Below, piece by piece: positions 34,929 through 42,113 of a stretch of 42,113 nucleotides of DNA. The DNA is from an uncultured Spirochaetaceae bacterium. Lineage in GTDB: Bacteria > Spirochaetota > Spirochaetia > Sphaerochaetales > Sphaerochaetaceae. Both the position numbers and the translations under genes were made by a program. The notes below the pieces were generated by a model, which saw nothing but the letters and a program-made list of their open reading frames with translations, had not been told where the DNA came from and searched no databases. Within the stretch, counting starts at the first letter, position 1. The number at the start of each line of letters is the position of its first letter. Location of the stretch: positions 1 to 42,113 of the forward strand of contig CALXLB010000009.1 in assembly GCA_944389085.1 (NCBI GenBank), in the 5' to 3' direction.

Positions 34929-35693
34929 TCAGCTGTTAAGAGATGAGATCAAAGCAAGTCCTTTGAGTGTATGATGCGGATCAATCTCATCAAGACGCGG
35001 AATGAGAGCGGATATTGTCTGAGACAATCCTCCTGTTGCTATGACAAAGAGCTTCTCGCCTATCTCTTCCTCCGTTTTCCTGATAATGGAATCAACAAGT
35101 CCTGCATATCCGAGCATGATGCCAGCTCTTATTGACTGCATGCTGTCCCTTCCCATTGCCGTTGTCGGAAGCTTAAGCTCTACCTGCGGCAGCTGTGCCG
35201 TGCTTCCGAATAGAGCATTCACAGCTGTAATCAGACCAGGCGCAATCGAACAGCCTATAACCTCGCCTTTCCTGTTTACGGCAGAGAGTGTCAGAGCTGT
35301 TCCGAAATCGACAACCATCACAGCGCTATCTGGACGGACATGATGGGCGTATGCAAGATTTGAAAGGATATCCGTACCAAGTTCAGAGGGAATCGACTCC
35401 TTCACAAGACCTGTTTCCACACTATGCGTGATGATCAGGGGGTTGACGTGGAACAGCCGCTGCATGTTCTTCTCAACAGATCTTGTCATATTAGGTACGA
35501 CGGATGAGATTATTGCAGAGTCAACCATATCGGCTTTCACACCGCCCTCACGGAAAAGAGCATTGAATACGACGAAGTATTCATCGCTGGTCTTACGTGT
35601 ATCTGTATTGACTCTCCATGAATCAACAAAGCGCTCTCCATCGAAGAGCGCAAGCACAATATTGGTATTTCCTATATCACAGGCTACAAGCAT
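34929..35693 (-). CDS. coaX: Type III pantothenate kinase
   Basis: CoaX phosphorylates pantothenate in the first step of CoA synthesis and needs a monovalent cation. The 254-aa protein has the ASKHA-fold motifs: DIGNTNIVLALFDG (phosphate 1) at the N-terminus, GTDILSNLAYAH, VVDFGTALTLSAV and GCSIAPGLITAVNALFGSTAQLP, then FVIATGGLS for adenosine. The length is typical. ATG 35693 overlaps the TAA of the ABC-F gene by 1 nt, so the two are coupled. It converges on the M29-like gene with no intergenic space. Confidence 0.95.
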   Translation of the reverse strand: MLVACDIGNTNIVLALFDGERFVDSWRVNTDTRKTSDEYFVVFNALFREGGVKADMVDSAIISSVVPNMTRSVEKNMQRLFHVNPLIITHSVETGLVKESIPSELGTDILSNLAYAHHVRPDSAVMVVDFGTALTLSAVNRKGEVIGCSIAPGLITAVNALFGSTAQLPQVELKLPTTAMGRDSMQSIRAGIMLGYAGLVDSIIRKTEEEIGEKLFVIATGGLSQTISALIPRLDEIDPHHTLKGLALISSLNS

Positions 35694-37330
35694 TAAAGAA
35701 GCACAACTCCCTTGACGTCTTCATAGGCTTTTGCCCTGATCTCTTTGATCGAAGCGTCATTAATATAATCATCGAACTTCATCATGCGGTCAATGACTCC
35801 CTTCGGTGTGAACTCGATAATACGGTTTGCAATGGAGTCAACAAACTGATGGTCATGGGAATTGAAGAGCACAACACCCTTGAAATCAATGAGGCCATTG
35901 TTGAGAGCCTGAATAGCTTCCAGATCAAGATGAGAGGTCGGTTCATCGAAGATCATGCAGTTCGCCCCCTCGAGCATCATGCGTGCAAGTACTACGCGGA
36001 CTCTCTCTCCTCCGGAAAGGACATTGCATGGCTTGAGAGCCTCATCACCGGTGAAGAGCATCCTGCCAAGGAATGATCTGACATATGTATCATCATCTTC
36101 TCTGGAGAACTGCTGCAGATAATCAGCGATGGACTCATTATCCTTGAACATATTTGTATTGTCCTTGGGGAAATAGGAAAGCGATGTGGTGACACCCCAT
36201 GTGAATGTGCCATCATCTGGTTCCATCTCGCCTGCAAGAATCTGGAAAAGAACAGTCTTCTCATAGTGATTAGGACCGACAAAAGCAATCTTGTCCCCTG
36301 GGTTAACCACAAGCGAGTAGTTGTCTATGACCTTCTCGCCTTCAATAGTCTTTGATAGATTCTTGATCTCAAGGACATTCTTACCGATTTCCCTATTGGG
36401 CTTGAATGCCACATACGGGAATCTTCTTGAAGATGGTTTTATATCATCGATAGTGAGTTTCTCGATAAGCTTCTTGCGGCTTGTTGCCTGCTTTGCCTTA
36501 GCGACATTTGAGCTGAAGCGCTGGATGAATTCCTTGAGTTCAGCAATCTTGTCTTCCCTTCTCTTCTTCTCATCCTTCATCTGCTTGGCTGCAAGCTGTG
36601 ATGACATATACCAGAAATCATAGTTTCCGACATAAAGCTGTATGCGGCCGTAGTCGATATCACAGATATGCGTACAGACTGTATTGAGGAAGTGACGATC
36701 ATGGGAGACTACGATAACTGTGTTATTGAATGTCTCAAGATAATCCTCAAGCCAGTGGATTGATTCAAGATCAAGATGGTTTGTAGGCTCGTCGAGAAGG
36801 AGGATATCCGGGTTTCCGAAAAGTGCCTGAGCAAGAAGTACACGGACTTTGAGATTATCTTCGATCTCCGACATCTTCTTCTCATGCAGATCCTGTGAGA
36901 TTCCGAGTCCATCAAGCATCTGGCCTGCTGTAGCCTCGGCTTCCCAGCCTCCAAGCTCTGCGAACTCGCTTTCAAGCTCTGCTGCCCTCAGTCCATCTTC
37001 CTCCGAGAAGTCTGCTTTCTCATAGATGGTATCTCTCTCTTTCATCACATCGTACAGTCTCTGATATCCCATGATGACTGTATCGATGACACGGTACTCG
37101 TTGAAAGCGAAGTGATCCTGGCGGAGTACAGTCATTCTCTCACCTGGAGTGATGATGACCTCTCCTGTATCAGGCTCAATCTCTCCTGAGAGAATCTTCA
37201 GGAATGTCGACTTGCCTGCACCATTGGCACCGATGATACCGTAGCAGTTGCCCGGTGTGAACTTGATGTTTACTTCCTTGAAAAGGACCTGGGTTCCGTA
37301 TGACAGCGAAATGTTGGAAGCTGTTATCAT
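35693..37330 (-). CDS. ABC-F family ATPase (YbiT-like)
   Basis: ABC-F proteins bind the ribosomal E site and act in translation or antibiotic protection; they lack TM segments. The first ATPase has Walker A GANGAGKST at 34-42 and Walker B LLLDEPTNHLD near 177-187, while its signature reads MSEIEDNLKVRVLLAQ, the degenerate form seen in YbiT-like members. After the interdomain linker (about 240-300), the second ATPase has Walker A-like GPNHYEKT at 352-359, with Glu in place of the last Gly, signature LSGGE at 438-442 and FDEPTSHLD at 461-469. It has its own promoter upstream and is followed by coaX. Confidence 0.92.
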   Translation of the reverse strand: MITASNISLSYGTQVLFKEVNIKFTPGNCYGIIGANGAGKSTFLKILSGEIEPDTGEVIITPGERMTVLRQDHFAFNEYRVIDTVIMGYQRLYDVMKERDTIYEKADFSEEDGLRAAELESEFAELGGWEAEATAGQMLDGLGISQDLHEKKMSEIEDNLKVRVLLAQALFGNPDILLLDEPTNHLDLESIHWLEDYLETFNNTVIVVSHDRHFLNTVCTHICDIDYGRIQLYVGNYDFWYMSSQLAAKQMKDEKKRREDKIAELKEFIQRFSSNVAKAKQATSRKKLIEKLTIDDIKPSSRRFPYVAFKPNREIGKNVLEIKNLSKTIEGEKVIDNYSLVVNPGDKIAFVGPNHYEKTVLFQILAGEMEPDDGTFTWGVTTSLSYFPKDNTNMFKDNESIADYLQQFSREDDDTYVRSFLGRMLFTGDEALKPCNVLSGGERVRVVLARMMLEGANCMIFDEPTSHLDLEAIQALNNGLIDFKGVVLFNSHDHQFVDSIANRIIEFTPKGVIDRMMKFDDYINDASIKEIRAKAYEDVKGVVLL

Positions 37331-37385
37331 TTAAAAACTCACCTCTTATGGAATTATCATGAGCAATGGGAAAAATTCCTTCGAA

Positions 37386-37414
37386 ATCTTAACGTTTGCG
37401 TCTTTTACTGTCAA
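37386..37414 (-). promoter_or_regulatory. Sigma-70 promoter of the ABC-F–coaX unit
   Basis: On the minus strand perfect TTGACA (37414-37409) and TAAGAT (37391-37386) with 17-bp spacing, about 55 bp upstream of the ABC-F start. Confidence 0.7.
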
Positions 37415-37512
37415 CAATACAATCATATATAGAAGGTTTGCAAAAGATTGCATTTGTTCTATATTGTCACATAGCCAGAGCGGTATTACCTTTTTCAAGA
37501 CAGGAGGTCGCT

Positions 37513-37734
37513 ATGGAGGAGATAAAGCTTGATGAGGCATTCGGGGAAACGGGTGCAGACAACTACTTCCTCAATGCGCTGACAGAGAGAGCACGCAGAC
37601 TCGGTATACAGATTGGCGTGCCATGGACAAAGGATGTCTATAACTACCTTTTTGAATCTACAACGGAAGCTGACCTTGAAGAGATTCTGGGGCTTATTTC
37701 CGATACCTCATACAATGATATGGATGCTTTCTGA
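37513..37734 (+). CDS. Small hypothetical protein coupled to tsaD
   Basis: ATG 37513 follows CAGGAGGTCGCT, so this start is preferred over the frame's upstream extension. The 73-aa acidic protein (MEEIKLDEAFGETG...LTERARRLGIQIG...LGLISDTSYNDMDAF) has no TM segment and no family I recognise. Its TGA overlaps the tsaD ATG by one base, so they are translated together. That coupling hints at a role with TsaD or simple operon packing; nothing in the sequence decides. Confidence 0.7.
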   Translation: MEEIKLDEAFGETGADNYFLNALTERARRLGIQIGVPWTKDVYNYLFESTTEADLEEILGLISDTSYNDMDAF

Positions 37735-38747
37735 TGATAGTACTAGGAATTGAAACAAGCTGTGATGAATGCAGTGCCGCTGTCGTACGTGATGGCCATG
37801 ATATTCTTTCAAATGTCATTGCAACTCAGATAGAGCTGCATAAGCCCTATCAGGGAGTTGTACCTGAACTTGCCTCCAGACTCCATACAGAATGGATACA
37901 GCAGGTTGTCGAAGCTGCTATCAGGCAAGCCGGAATAGAAAAGACAGATCTCGATGCAGTTGCTGTCACATCCCGGCCAGGACTTCTCGGATCGCTTCTT
38001 GTCGGTGTCAGCTTCGCTAAGTGCTATGCCACAGCTTTAGGCATTCCTTTCATCGGCATCGATCATATCAGGGCACATCTGTATGCATCCCAGATTGAGA
38101 ATCCACTGGAATATCCCTATCTCGGTGTACTCGTCTCAGGTGGGCATACAGTAATCTGCCGTGTTGACGACTATGACAAGATAGATGTCCTTGGAACTAC
38201 AATCGATGATGCAATCGGCGAGGCCTTCGACAAAGTCGCTAAATTCTATGATCTTGGATTCCCCGGTGGCGTTGTCATTGACAGGCTTTCTCAGAAGGGA
38301 GATCCGACAGCATACCTATTCCCTGGCCCATCGCTTGATGGTGATGAGCACAGATATGATATGAGCTACTCAGGACTGAAGACAGCAGTCATCAATCAGA
38401 GAGAGCACTTCAGGAAAGATGGAGCTGAAGAGAGTCCGGAAAACATTGCAGCCTCTTTCCAGCGCCAGGCTGTCGGCATACTTATGAAGCCTGTACGCCT
38501 TGCCCTGAAGGATACAGGACTCAGAAGAGTGTCTGCAGGCGGCGGTGTCGCAGCGAATTCACTTCTCAGGAAGGAACTGAAAGATCTGGAGAAATCTGGC
38601 TATACAGTCACCTTCCCTTCTCTCAAGCTCTGCACAGACAACGGAGCTATGGTTGCAGGCCTCGGATACAGATACTTGAAAGATGGCATCACAAGTGATT
38701 CGTATCTCTCTGCGTCTGCAAGAGTTACAGCATTCAAGAAAAACTGA
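37734..38747 (+). CDS. tsaD: tRNA N6-threonylcarbamoyladenosine transferase TsaD
   Basis: TsaD, with TsaB and TsaE, transfers threonylcarbamoyl to A37 of ANN-decoding tRNAs. The 337-aa protein shows VLGIETSCDECSAAVV, GVVPELASRLHTEWI, the iron ligands H111 and H115 (IDHIRAHLYA), LVSGGHTVI, GTTIDDAIGEAFDKVAKFYDLGFPGG and CTDNGAMVAGLG near the C-terminus. All are family hallmarks and the length is typical. It starts inside the stop of the 73-aa gene. Two tRNA genes follow. Confidence 0.97.
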   Translation: MIVLGIETSCDECSAAVVRDGHDILSNVIATQIELHKPYQGVVPELASRLHTEWIQQVVEAAIRQAGIEKTDLDAVAVTSRPGLLGSLLVGVSFAKCYATALGIPFIGIDHIRAHLYASQIENPLEYPYLGVLVSGGHTVICRVDDYDKIDVLGTTIDDAIGEAFDKVAKFYDLGFPGGVVIDRLSQKGDPTAYLFPGPSLDGDEHRYDMSYSGLKTAVINQREHFRKDGAEESPENIAASFQRQAVGILMKPVRLALKDTGLRRVSAGGGVAANSLLRKELKDLEKSGYTVTFPSLKLCTDNGAMVAGLGYRYLKDGITSDSYLSASARVTAFKKN

Positions 38748-38782
38748 ATGCAAAAAATTTAAATAAAGTTTACCGAATCTTA

Positions 38783-38811
38783 TTGACATACTCTGTCTCT
38801 TCCTTTAGTAT
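38783..38811 (+). promoter_or_regulatory. Sigma-70 promoter of the tRNA-Gln/tRNA-Glu unit
   Basis: TTGACA (38783-38788) and TAGTAT (38806-38811) with 17-bp spacing, about 20 bp upstream of tRNA-Gln. Confidence 0.8.
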
Positions 38812-38830
38812 GTCGAAGGATTCGGAAAAT

Positions 38831-38901
38831 TGGGATGTGGTGTAACGGTAACACTGCAGATTCTGGTTCTGCCTTTGGGGGTTCGAGTCCCTCCATCCCA
38901 G
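38831..38901 (+). tRNA. tRNA-Gln (CTG)
   Basis: A 71-nt cloverleaf with the Gln-typical U1-A72 start: acceptor TGGGATG / CATCCCA, anticodon loop TTCTGGT (anticodon CTG), T-loop TTCGAGT, discriminator G. CCA is not encoded. Confidence 0.94.
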
Positions 38902-38909
38902 GAGTAAAT

Positions 38910-38981
38910 GGTCCCTTCGTCTAACGGTTAGGACAGGAGATTCTCAGTCTCTAAATAGCGGTTCGATTCCGCTAGGGACTA
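38910..38981 (+). tRNA. tRNA-Glu (CTC)
   Basis: A 72-nt cloverleaf 8 nt after tRNA-Gln: acceptor GGTCCCT / AGGGACT (a G·U closes position 1-72), anticodon loop TTCTCAG (anticodon CTC), T arm AGCGG-TTCGATT-CCGCT. CCA is not encoded. Confidence 0.94.
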
Positions 38982-38990
38982 ACAAAAGCG

Positions 38991-39022
38991 AGCCTGATTC
39001 ATTGAGTCAGGCTTTTTCTTTT
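38991..39022 (+). terminator. Rho-independent terminator of the tRNA pair
   Basis: AGCCTGA / TCAGGCT form a 7-bp stem with a 9-nt loop, followed by TTTTCTTTT. Confidence 0.9.
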
Positions 39023-39128
39023 ATCGTACATATCCTTCACATATCTCCTGCAGAGATCGGAAGATTCCCGACCAACTGCAGGAGCAGAAGCCACCATCTG
39101 CAGCCTGCCGATTATGAAATCAAATCAG

Positions 39129-39638
39129 TCATTTTCCTTTGAACTCATCTCCATACGAATTGAAATATGAAATGAAGACATCACTTAGTCTTAAACCAGC
39201 AGCTACTGCATATGCCTCAAGCTTGAACATCGATATCGAATTGAGCTTGCAGCGAAAATCATTGGAAACATAAGTAATCGGTTTTCCGAGATTCTTGCTC
39301 ATGATTGCCCGGCATTTATTGGATTGCGTCTTTTCTTTCATGATGTTCTGTATTTCATCCAATACCAGACGTCTGTCATGAATGATAGGAATGAATTCCT
39401 CTGAAGGTTCCAGATTCGCAAATGCATCACTTCCCTGATTTTCCAGTACCAGCAGAGCATCAGAAATATTGATTTGCAACGGATAGAGAATCATCTCCAA
39501 TGTAGACAGCGATACACCCCAATAATCGCAGCTGACACAGGATGGGTACCTACTGGATACAGCAAGCTCAATGCCTAACCTGTCGTAATCAAGCATGATG
39601 TTAAGAAACAGTCTACGTGTGAATAAAGTTTTGATCAT
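39129..39638 (-). CDS. Hypothetical protein with two putative XRE-like HTH segments
   Basis: ATG 39638 follows a purine-rich GGGAGGAAAAGGGG and gives a 169-aa protein; the frame is open further upstream without a better start. Two parts resemble second halves of Cro/CI-type HTH domains: SLSTLEMILYPLQINISDALLVL near residues 42-64, and ITYVSNDFRCKLNSISMFKLEAYAVAAGLRLSDVF near 117-151, each with the 'S..TLE.IA..LG...SD.F' pattern. I infer DNA binding. It lies in an A+T-rich zone next to tRNA genes, a common place for acquired DNA, and has no identifiable partner gene. Confidence 0.55.
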   Translation of the reverse strand: MIKTLFTRRLFLNIMLDYDRLGIELAVSSRYPSCVSCDYWGVSLSTLEMILYPLQINISDALLVLENQGSDAFANLEPSEEFIPIIHDRRLVLDEIQNIMKEKTQSNKCRAIMSKNLGKPITYVSNDFRCKLNSISMFKLEAYAVAAGLRLSDVFISYFNSYGDEFKGK

Positions 39639-39911
39639 CACCCCTTTTCCTCCCAATATACTGTATTTGACCATATATATGGAAAAAAGCAAGGCAAAAA
39701 TATATACAATTTGTAATTTTAATGTATTTTTAATAAAAATTTCAGATAAAACATCACATTCAGATAAATCATAGTATTTTTACTTATGAATAAATATTTT
39801 CTGACATGTAATTACAATCTAATTTTTAACCTGATAAAATAAATATAATATTTATATGAATTCTTATAATTTACCTATTAATAGAATATCTTTATTATCC
39901 ATAACTCATAG

Positions 39912-41702
39912 TTATTCAATTGCAGATATAGATACGATATCTCCTCCAAGTTTTCCAGAAGAGAATTCGCGAGCGTTGATCACACATCCATCTTCAACAG
40001 CAAATGGACCTTTATAAAGCAGGGAATCGGCAGATGGGATACTACCATCAATTGTATATCTTATCTCTGCATCAGGATCGGAGGGTGTAATGGTAACAGA
40101 TACTGTCTGCTTATCCAGTTCTTCCTTTGTTACATAGCGGCAGAGACGGACACCACACAAATACAGTTTATCCTGGGCCAGATCCGATCCTGTATAAAAG
40201 GAAATCACACAAGACGAATACGGTCTTGATTCTGTTGATGACCAATATAGATAAAGATATCTCATCTCCGTTGAGAAGTTCTTTACTTTATCCCTGTTGT
40301 TATAAAGCTCACGTAACTCAAGCTTCGAAGGAACAAACCATTTATCCCCTGCAGCTTTCCTGAAAAGATCAACATAACACCAGAGGCTGTCTGAACTAGG
40401 AATCAAATCAATAAGCGCATTGGTATTCTCAAGTCCTGCACCGATAGACTCATCTTCGACTCCGGTCTCATGAGGATTCTCATATCTTACACCTGCTTCC
40501 CATGGTGTCCCTTTGTATTTCTCCAGAGTATATTCTCCAAGCATACTGCCGATGTAATGATGAAGGTCATATTCCTGAGCCACAAGATAATCACCCCATG
40601 ATTCTGGATGAGATGGGATATAAGCAATATATGAACGTACTCCGTCAATAGAAACAAGATCGCCTACCTCGTATTCATCTTTGACAGCTGCTTCAGCTAC
40701 AGATATCTCAGGTGTTCCGGAAATTGCATGCACTTCCAGCTCAGCAGGGAAAGCAAAATAATCAAGTTTGTTGCCATTTACAGAAAGCCCTTCTACAAGA
40801 AACGGCTTATTGGCAGCTGCTGTGATTTCAAGCTTCTCTTTTCCTTTTGTCTTACCTATCTCTTTCCCGTCAATGTACCATGTTACTTCTGCGGCAGAAT
40901 CAGAAGAGAGAAGAAATGACGTACCAGAGGACAAAAGCATGTTTACACCATCAAAACCGGAAGCAAGAGTATAAATATCATTCTTGCTGCACTCTGCAGT
41001 AGCACTGCCGCTATAACGGTCAAAAGAAATGGATCCGGTGGTATCAATACCAGGGAATACAGTCAGAGCTTCTGCATCTTTAGCAAGTATGTTACCGCTC
41101 TCGTCTTCAATGGAAACTATGAATGTATATATTCCACCATCGAGTTTATGCTGACCGTCAGAATAGAAATCAAACGTGTAAACATTACCTGTATCAGCAT
41201 TATCTTTTCCGAAATTTACAAGTGTACCATCAAGCCCTATCCCTTCTCTTATCTCCCAATTGAGAATCCCTGTAACAGGTAATGAAATGCTTATGGATAG
41301 ATTCCCAGAAGGAAGAGATGCTGGATTTTCAAGCAAAACTGGAAAAGCATCATGCTCTGTATCAAATTCCACCTCTATTCTTTTTTCAGAAAGCTTTTTG
41401 AAGTTATCTCCTTCTTTCACAAGACCGGAGGCAATTACGTTATATGTACCTTCTCTTATTTCATTGACAATATATGAATTGGAAAGAGGAAGATAGTCCG
41501 ATTCAGCTATAACTTTTCCGTTGTCTTCTATATCTATCTGATAATGAGTAATCCCTCTGTATTCTGAAGAAAAAATACCGATGCTTTCCAAGCTATCCTC
41601 AACATTGAATTCAACTTTATCAAGTATTCCTCCTTCATCAGGCTTTAAAATACATGAAGTGAATAGAAGAATGATCAGCATCAGAGAAAGAAATTTCTTC
41701 AT
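39912..41702 (-). CDS. Large surface/periplasmic lipoprotein with Lcl-like and chitobiase-C-like modules
   Basis: ATG 41702 gives a lipoprotein signal (MKKFLSLMLIILLFTSC, Cys17); the longer frame to 41780 has no signal logic. The 596-aa protein has a beta-rich N-terminal half. A DUF1566/Lcl-type segment follows (KWFVPSKLELRELYNNRDKV...LYLYWSSTESRPYSSC...VRLCRYV), then a C-terminal segment VTITPSDPDAEIRYTIDGSIPSADSLLYKGPF, the chitobiase/beta-hexosaminidase C-terminal module. These suggest an envelope protein that binds glycans or host surfaces. There is no catalytic domain. No strong ribosome site is seen. Confidence 0.75.
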   Translation of the reverse strand: MKKFLSLMLIILLFTSCILKPDEGGILDKVEFNVEDSLESIGIFSSEYRGITHYQIDIEDNGKVIAESDYLPLSNSYIVNEIREGTYNVIASGLVKEGDNFKKLSEKRIEVEFDTEHDAFPVLLENPASLPSGNLSISISLPVTGILNWEIREGIGLDGTLVNFGKDNADTGNVYTFDFYSDGQHKLDGGIYTFIVSIEDESGNILAKDAEALTVFPGIDTTGSISFDRYSGSATAECSKNDIYTLASGFDGVNMLLSSGTSFLLSSDSAAEVTWYIDGKEIGKTKGKEKLEITAAANKPFLVEGLSVNGNKLDYFAFPAELEVHAISGTPEISVAEAAVKDEYEVGDLVSIDGVRSYIAYIPSHPESWGDYLVAQEYDLHHYIGSMLGEYTLEKYKGTPWEAGVRYENPHETGVEDESIGAGLENTNALIDLIPSSDSLWCYVDLFRKAAGDKWFVPSKLELRELYNNRDKVKNFSTEMRYLYLYWSSTESRPYSSCVISFYTGSDLAQDKLYLCGVRLCRYVTKEELDKQTVSVTITPSDPDAEIRYTIDGSIPSADSLLYKGPFAVEDGCVINAREFSSGKLGGDIVSISAIE

Positions 41703-41836
41703 ACCAGAATTATTGTTTCTAACTATTTCATAGTCAAATGCAAAATTGGAAACAAAGCTTTTTCTGTACTGACAATCCACCTTTGAAAGACTCTACGATG
41801 CGGCTGAAGACAGAATATTGAGGTGCATATAAACGA

Positions 41837-41871
41837 GAAAACCTCATTTCAATGCTTGAAACAAGGTTTTC
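41837..41871. terminator. Long hairpin after tRNA-Thr
   Basis: GAAAACCT-CA-TTTCAA-TGC-TTGAAA-CA-AGGTTTTC is almost a perfect 35-nt palindrome: 8-bp and 6-bp stems separated by a symmetric 2-nt bulge, with a 3-nt loop. On the minus strand it lies 36 nt after tRNA-Thr and is probably its terminator, although only a short T stretch (TCGTTT) follows. Confidence 0.6.
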
Positions 41872-41906
41872 GATTCCAGTGTTATTTAATTCAAGATGTT
41901 ACTTAG

Positions 41907-41978
41907 AGCCAAAGATGGGAATTGAACCCGCGACCTGCTCATTACGAGTGAGCTGCTCTACCACTGAGCTACTTTGGC
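41907..41978 (-). tRNA. tRNA-Thr (CGT)
   Basis: A 72-nt cloverleaf on the minus strand: acceptor GCCAAAG / CTTTGGC, D-arm GCTC-AGTGGTAG-AGC, anticodon loop CTCGTAA (anticodon CGT), T-loop TTCAATT. The T-stem has a C50·A64 mismatch. CCA is not encoded. Confidence 0.92.
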
Positions 41979-42058
41979 ATTCTTGAGTAATTTACATAAT
42001 CATAAACTTTATTGCAAGTAGCATTAGCAATTATTGGAGTTTCAAATTTCTGATAGAC

Positions 42059-42112
42059 TCAAGGATATACAGGTTCTGGAACATTACCATCCTCATCTTC
42101 ACCACGGTAGAT
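42059..42112 (-). CDS. C-terminal tail of a gene running off the window
   Basis: On the minus strand the frame from the window edge reads IYRGEDEDGNVPEPVYP and then stops at TGA (42061-42059). Its composition is protein-like, and it would be the end of a gene starting beyond the window. Too short to identify, and a chance frame cannot be excluded. Confidence 0.3.
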   Translation of the reverse strand: MYRGEDEDGNVPEPVYP

Positions 42113-42113
42113 T

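Noticed and set aside
35693..37330. Broken ABC-F gene because of the missing Walker A glycine in the second domain
   Set aside because: The K-T and the second signature and Walker B are intact, and similar 'xxKT' variants occur in this ABC-F group as I recall. No evidence of decay.

Overview
The window comes from a spirochaete chromosome, most likely a host-associated member near Sphaerochaeta or Treponema. Three things suggest this: the gene order smc–rnhB–PUR-domain protein, which matches my memory of Borrelia (where the third gene is BpuR); a short SMC without a recognisable hinge; and a mix of lipoproteins, a BspA-like leucine-rich-repeat protein and DUF4143/Rpn accessory genes. Coding regions have moderate GC, with strikingly A+T-rich gaps. 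No rRNA operon, complete insertion sequence or CRISPR array is visible. Genus-level placement is inference.

Layout. (1) 1–3298, plus strand: ribosomal protein S1, a membrane-anchored TPR protein and an unknown lipoprotein. (2) 3316–6244: accessory island with a DUF4143 ATPase behind a 22-bp tandem repeat, about 800 bp of A+T-rich non-coding DNA, and an Rpn-type nuclease whose C-terminal part is a separate small ORF. (3) 6332–9517: a small membrane protein and mazG, then a convergent beta-barrel protein/S41 peptidase pair. (4) 9604–15652, minus strand: rnpB, a zinc-ribbon coiled-coil protein, rpoD, dnaG and a YkgJ-family protein. (5) 15660–17830: possible transposase debris, a strong palindrome and a BspA-like lipoprotein whose signal peptide is frameshifted at a six-base homopolymer. 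(6) 17966–26438: tRNA-Tyr, coaD, an unknown cysteine-containing protein, the translation/SRP operon ffh–rpsP–khpA–rimM–trmD–rplS, smc, divergent rnhB, and the PUR protein. (7) 26640–33186: a catabolic locus with a SorC-type regulator facing a minus-strand operon (enolase-superfamily enzyme, sugar-type binding protein, two permeases, a signal-less binding-protein-like protein) under one promoter with a palindromic operator. No ABC ATPase is present, so a shared one elsewhere is inferred. (8) 33463–38981: a 23-bp tandem repeat, tRNA-Gly, an M29-aminopeptidase-like protein lacking most metal ligands, coaX, an ABC-F protein, a 73-aa protein coupled to tsaD, then tRNA-Gln and tRNA-Glu. (9) 39129–42113: a putative double-HTH protein, a large lipoprotein, tRNA-Thr and the tail of a gene leaving the window.

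Most genes are housekeeping (replication initiation, transcription, ribosome assembly, tRNA modification, CoA synthesis, protein targeting). The most interesting signals are the homopolymer frameshift in the BspA-like lipoprotein, the naturally split Rpn nuclease, the two related-looking short tandem-repeat arrays, and the signal-less binding protein in the sugar-uptake operon. I did not find a clearly novel multi-gene system.
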